A stretch of 64,000 nucleotides of DNA, taken from contig JANNOM010000021.1 of assembly GCA_031399065.1 (NCBI GenBank), positions 47,371-111,370 on the forward strand. The letters run 5' to 3'. The position numbers were made by a program, and so were the translations under genes. The DNA comes from JADCRZ01 sp031399065. Lineage in GTDB: Bacteria > Bacteroidota > Bacteroidia > Chitinophagales > Chitinophagaceae. Each line of letters starts with the position of its first letter. Position 1 is the first letter of the stretch. The notes under the pieces are model-generated. The model was given only the letters and a program-made list of their open reading frames with translations, did no database searches and was not told the origin of the DNA. Shown here piece by piece: positions 61,578 to 64,000 of this stretch.

Positions 61578-62846
61578 ATGATCGTAACTGGTATAATTGT
61601 ATCTATTATCCTTATTGGTTTTTTTGCCGGCCTCGACGTTGCTTTTGTAAGTATTAACCGCCTGAGCGTTGAACTTAAGAAGAAACAGGGCCGCAGCAGC
61701 GGCATACTGTTTTCTTTTCTGATGGATCAGCCTTCCCGGTTTATTGGTACCACCCTGGTGGGGTTCAATGTTTTTTTAGTGATATACGGAGTGCTGGTGG
61801 GGGCCATTCTGCAACCGGGGTGGGACTGGATCATTAAAAACCTGAACATTCCTGCCAGCGCGGTAAACGTGGTGCGGCTTGTTTTCGAAACCTTTGCTTC
61901 TTCTTTTATTGTGATATTATTCGGTGAATTTATCCCCAAAGCCTTCTGGAGGGCAAAGAATGAATATATGCTGAGCGGCTTTATTTCTTCCATTACCGGT
62001 TTTTTCTACAAATTGTTTTACCCTGTAGCCGCTTTTTTCGTATCTGTTTCATCGGGCATCCTGAAATATCTTTTTAACGTGCGGATTAATGCCAAAAAGG
62101 AAACATTTTCAAGAGCCGATCTGGAGCATTTTTTCCAGCAATCCGGCGAATTGCATGAAGAACACCAGGATCTTAACACCGATCTGTTCGAGAATGCCCT
62201 TTCTTTGCCAAACGTAAAAGTGCGGCAGTGCCTGGTACCGCGTAAAGAGATTATAGGAGTGGATATAAACACCCCGCTGAAAGAAGTGAGTAATAAACTG
62301 GTAGAAACTAAATTGAGTAAACTTGTGGTGTTCGATAATAATATAGACCAGATAATAGGCTATATACACCAGCTCGACCTGTTTAAAAGGCCTGCAGACA
62401 TCCGGTCGATCATGTTGCCCATTCCCGCCGTTCCGGAAAGTATGGGTGCCACCGACCTGATCAGCAAGTTTTCGCGCGATCATAAAAGCATGGCCTGGGT
62501 GGTAGACGAATTTGGCGGAACGGCCGGCATCGTTACCATGGAAGACCTGCTGGAAGAAATCTTCGGAGAAATAAAAGACGAGCACGATACGGAAGACTTC
62601 GATGATAAAAAGATCTCCGATGAAGAATATGTTTTCTCCGGCCGCCTGGAACTGGATTACCTCAATGAAAAATATGGATTGGAATTTCCCGTAGAAGAAT
62701 CAGAAACACTCTCCGGTTTCATCATCAACCAGCATGAGACCATACCCAAAGTAAAAGAACGCATCATCATCGGCGATTATGAGTTTGATGTAATGAGCGT
62801 TAGCGATACCAGGATAGAAATGGTTAAAATGAAAATACTTAAATAA
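61578..62846 (+). CDS. CNNM/CBS transporter-associated protein (CorC/HlyC family)
   Basis: A 422-aa protein. The DUF21/CNNM membrane domain (about 1-190) has three or four helices, followed by a CBS pair (about 205-330) with the typical LVPRKEIIGVD and WVVDEFGGTAGIVTMEDLLEEIFG motifs. The CorC_HlyC C-terminal domain (about 345-422) ends the protein. Relatives include magnesium and cobalt efflux proteins and Bacteroidota GldE. GldE, a gliding protein, is a real alternative but cannot be told apart by eye. tatC follows after 2 bases. Confidence 0.86.
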   Translation: MIVTGIIVSIILIGFFAGLDVAFVSINRLSVELKKKQGRSSGILFSFLMDQPSRFIGTTLVGFNVFLVIYGVLVGAILQPGWDWIIKNLNIPASAVNVVRLVFETFASSFIVILFGEFIPKAFWRAKNEYMLSGFISSITGFFYKLFYPVAAFFVSVSSGILKYLFNVRINAKKETFSRADLEHFFQQSGELHEEHQDLNTDLFENALSLPNVKVRQCLVPRKEIIGVDINTPLKEVSNKLVETKLSKLVVFDNNIDQIIGYIHQLDLFKRPADIRSIMLPIPAVPESMGATDLISKFSRDHKSMAWVVDEFGGTAGIVTMEDLLEEIFGEIKDEHDTEDFDDKKISDEEYVFSGRLELDYLNEKYGLEFPVEESETLSGFIINQHETIPKVKERIIIGDYEFDVMSVSDTRIEMVKMKILK

Positions 62847-62848
62847 TA

Positions 62849-63700
62849 ATGGCGCTATTATCCGGTTTTTTTAAACGTTCGCCCGAAATGGCCGAAATGA
62901 CTTTTATAGATCATCTCGAAGCCCTGCGATGGCATATCATGCGTTCTGTGCTTGCTATACTGGCAGGGGCACTGATCGTGTTCTTTAATATGGACTTCTT
63001 TTTCGATAAAGTAGTGATGGGGCCTGCTCATAACGATTTTATTTCTTACCGTGTATTGTGCAGGGTAGGCCGTGCTATTGGTCTCGGCAGTGCCATGTGC
63101 CTGGACGAAATAAAACTAAAACTGATCAGTACCGAAATGAGCAGCCAGTTCATGATGAGTTTTACCATCGCGTTTATCGGGGGTTTCATCATCGCCTTCC
63201 CGTATGTGTTTTGGGAAATATGGAAGTTTATACGGCCGGCGTTGAACCCCAAGGAAATGAATAAAACAAGGGGTATGATCTTCTGGGTTTCCTTCCTCTT
63301 TTTTGCCGGAGTGGCTTTCGGGTATTACCTGCTGGCTCCCTATACGGTCAACTTCTTTGCCGCTTATACACTCAGCCCTTTAATCGAGAACACGTTTACC
63401 GTAAGCGACTATATAGACAATATCGTTTCGCTGGTATTGGGTACGGGTATCGTTTTCCAGTTGCCGCTGGTCGTATACTTTTTATCACGTATAGGCATAC
63501 TGACGCCGCAGTTCCTGCGTACCTATCGTAAATATGCATTGGTGGTGATTCTTATTATTGCCGCCGTCATTACTCCTCCGGATGTGGTAAGCCAGATGAT
63601 CGTCACCATTCCGTTATGGCTACTCTATGAGATCAGTATTTGGATATCTGCAAGGGTTCAAAAAAATGAACAAAAAGAAGAAACCAAAGAATGGAGCTAG
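62849..63700 (+). CDS. tatC: Twin-arginine translocase subunit TatC
   Basis: Receptor subunit of the Tat pathway that exports folded proteins. The 283-aa protein has six membrane helices. The conserved opening is FIDHLEALRWHIMRSVLA, and FPYVFWEIWKFIRPALNPKE lies near residue 120, and the later helix regions are intact. tatA/B is not adjacent. It starts 2 bases after the CorC-type gene. Confidence 0.96.
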   Translation: MALLSGFFKRSPEMAEMTFIDHLEALRWHIMRSVLAILAGALIVFFNMDFFFDKVVMGPAHNDFISYRVLCRVGRAIGLGSAMCLDEIKLKLISTEMSSQFMMSFTIAFIGGFIIAFPYVFWEIWKFIRPALNPKEMNKTRGMIFWVSFLFFAGVAFGYYLLAPYTVNFFAAYTLSPLIENTFTVSDYIDNIVSLVLGTGIVFQLPLVVYFLSRIGILTPQFLRTYRKYALVVILIIAAVITPPDVVSQMIVTIPLWLLYEISIWISARVQKNEQKEETKEWS

Positions 63701-63748
63701 TGTAACTACCGCTCATCCTTCCGGTCATGAAATACTGTGATTCCTGGT

Positions 63749-63756
63749 TATATTTG
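63749..63756 (+). promoter_or_regulatory. -7 promoter element of rpiB
   Basis: TATATTTG matches TAnnTTTG exactly, 18 bases before the ATG at 63775. Confidence 0.5.
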
Positions 63757-63774
63757 CTTATTAAAAAGTAACAG

Positions 63775-64000
63775 ATGTCTGCTTTCAATCTCTCCCTACC
63801 CATTGCTATCGGTTGCGATCATGCGGGGTTTGAATACAAGACCGAACTGGTCAGGTTTCTTAACCAGAAAGGTTTCCAGGTGAGCGATTTCGGTACATAT
63901 GCAGCAGGGTCCGTGGATTATCCCGACTATGCACACCCCGTGGCGTCCGCAGTCGAAAAGGGAGAAGTCGCATTTGGCATCCTGCTTTGCGGTTCCGCAA
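63775..64000 (+). CDS. rpiB: Ribose-5-phosphate isomerase B, N-terminal half (partial)
   Basis: An ATG at 63775 opens a frame that runs off the window after 75 codons. The peptide has the RpiB/LacAB features IAIGCDHAGFEYK, DFGTYAAGSVDYPDYAHPVA and ILLCGS, which form the phosphate-binding and active-site region. It interconverts ribose 5-phosphate and ribulose 5-phosphate. Confidence 0.93.
   Translation, partial: MSAFNLSLPIAIGCDHAGFEYKTELVRFLNQKGFQVSDFGTYAAGSVDYPDYAHPVASAVEKGEVAFGILLCGSA

Noticed and set aside
1..64000. CRISPR arrays, insertion sequences, prophage genes, rRNA
   Set aside because: Looked for direct repeats with regular spacers, transposase-like proteins, terminal inverted repeats and rRNA-like sequence; none was found.

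Overview
The window is a continuous piece of chromosome from a member of the Bacteroidota, most probably the Chitinophagia/Chitinophagaceae group. The reasons are a complete gldKLMN set (core of the type IX secretion/gliding machinery), many start regions preceded by the TAnnTTTG -7 element used by the Bacteroidota primary sigma factor, few Shine-Dalgarno sequences, a long IspG with an inserted domain, and protein families such as DUF4271 and DUF3078. No other information was used, so the genus is not claimed. No rRNA, tRNA, insertion sequence, prophage or CRISPR array was seen. The layout is mostly housekeeping genes in short operons.

Region by region: 0-5 kb holds the end of gyrB, two small unknown proteins, serS, gcvH and an ECF sigma / membrane anti-sigma / VanZ-like set. 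5-16 kb holds prfA, an amidohydrolase, recO, an MMPL-type transporter and the leftward genes alaS-gatB-thioredoxin lipoprotein. 16-21 kb holds a small RNA candidate, an M23 peptidase, an N-terminal-nucleophile amidase, a MerR-type regulator and dxs. 21-30 kb is a leftward block: MsbA-like ABC exporter, dipeptidyl peptidase IV-like enzyme, lipoprotein, uvrC, mscL, DUF3078 protein, scpA. 30-35 kb holds rbfA and a LolC/E-like permease, a beta-propeller lipoprotein, half a transketolase, a WecA-like glycosyl-1-phosphate transferase and frr. 35-41 kb is the leftward gldKLMN set. 41-50 kb holds a PAS histidine kinase, desaturase, arfB, phhB, sixA, hemD-DUF4271, an outer-membrane barrel protein and hemW. 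50-64 kb holds an M48 protease, a class D beta-lactamase homologue, Bat-type VWA and TPR proteins, ispG, galK, a MazEF-type toxin-antitoxin pair, nadB, an LpxL-type acyltransferase, a CorC/HlyC-type protein, tatC and the start of rpiB.

The most unusual signal is non-coding. Two intergenic regions 19.5 kb apart, on opposite strands, carry an identical 34-nt block (16070-16103 on +, 35577-35610 on -), each followed by a terminator hairpin whose stem bases differ but still pair, around the same TTCT loop. Each looks like a small RNA gene of about 60 nt with its own promoter. At one locus the promoter is a near-perfect sigma-54 -24/-12 element placed so that transcription would start at the first base of the block. 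At the other it is a primary-sigma promoter next to a NarL-type palindrome. A weaker third relative lies at 4726-4834.

Genes that work together across the window include: dxs and ispG (MEP isoprenoid pathway); serS, alaS, gatB, prfA, frr, rbfA and arfB (translation, ribosome maturation and rescue); recO and uvrC (DNA repair), scpA (chromosome condensation); hemD and hemW (heme); and gldK/L/M/N (secretion across the outer membrane).
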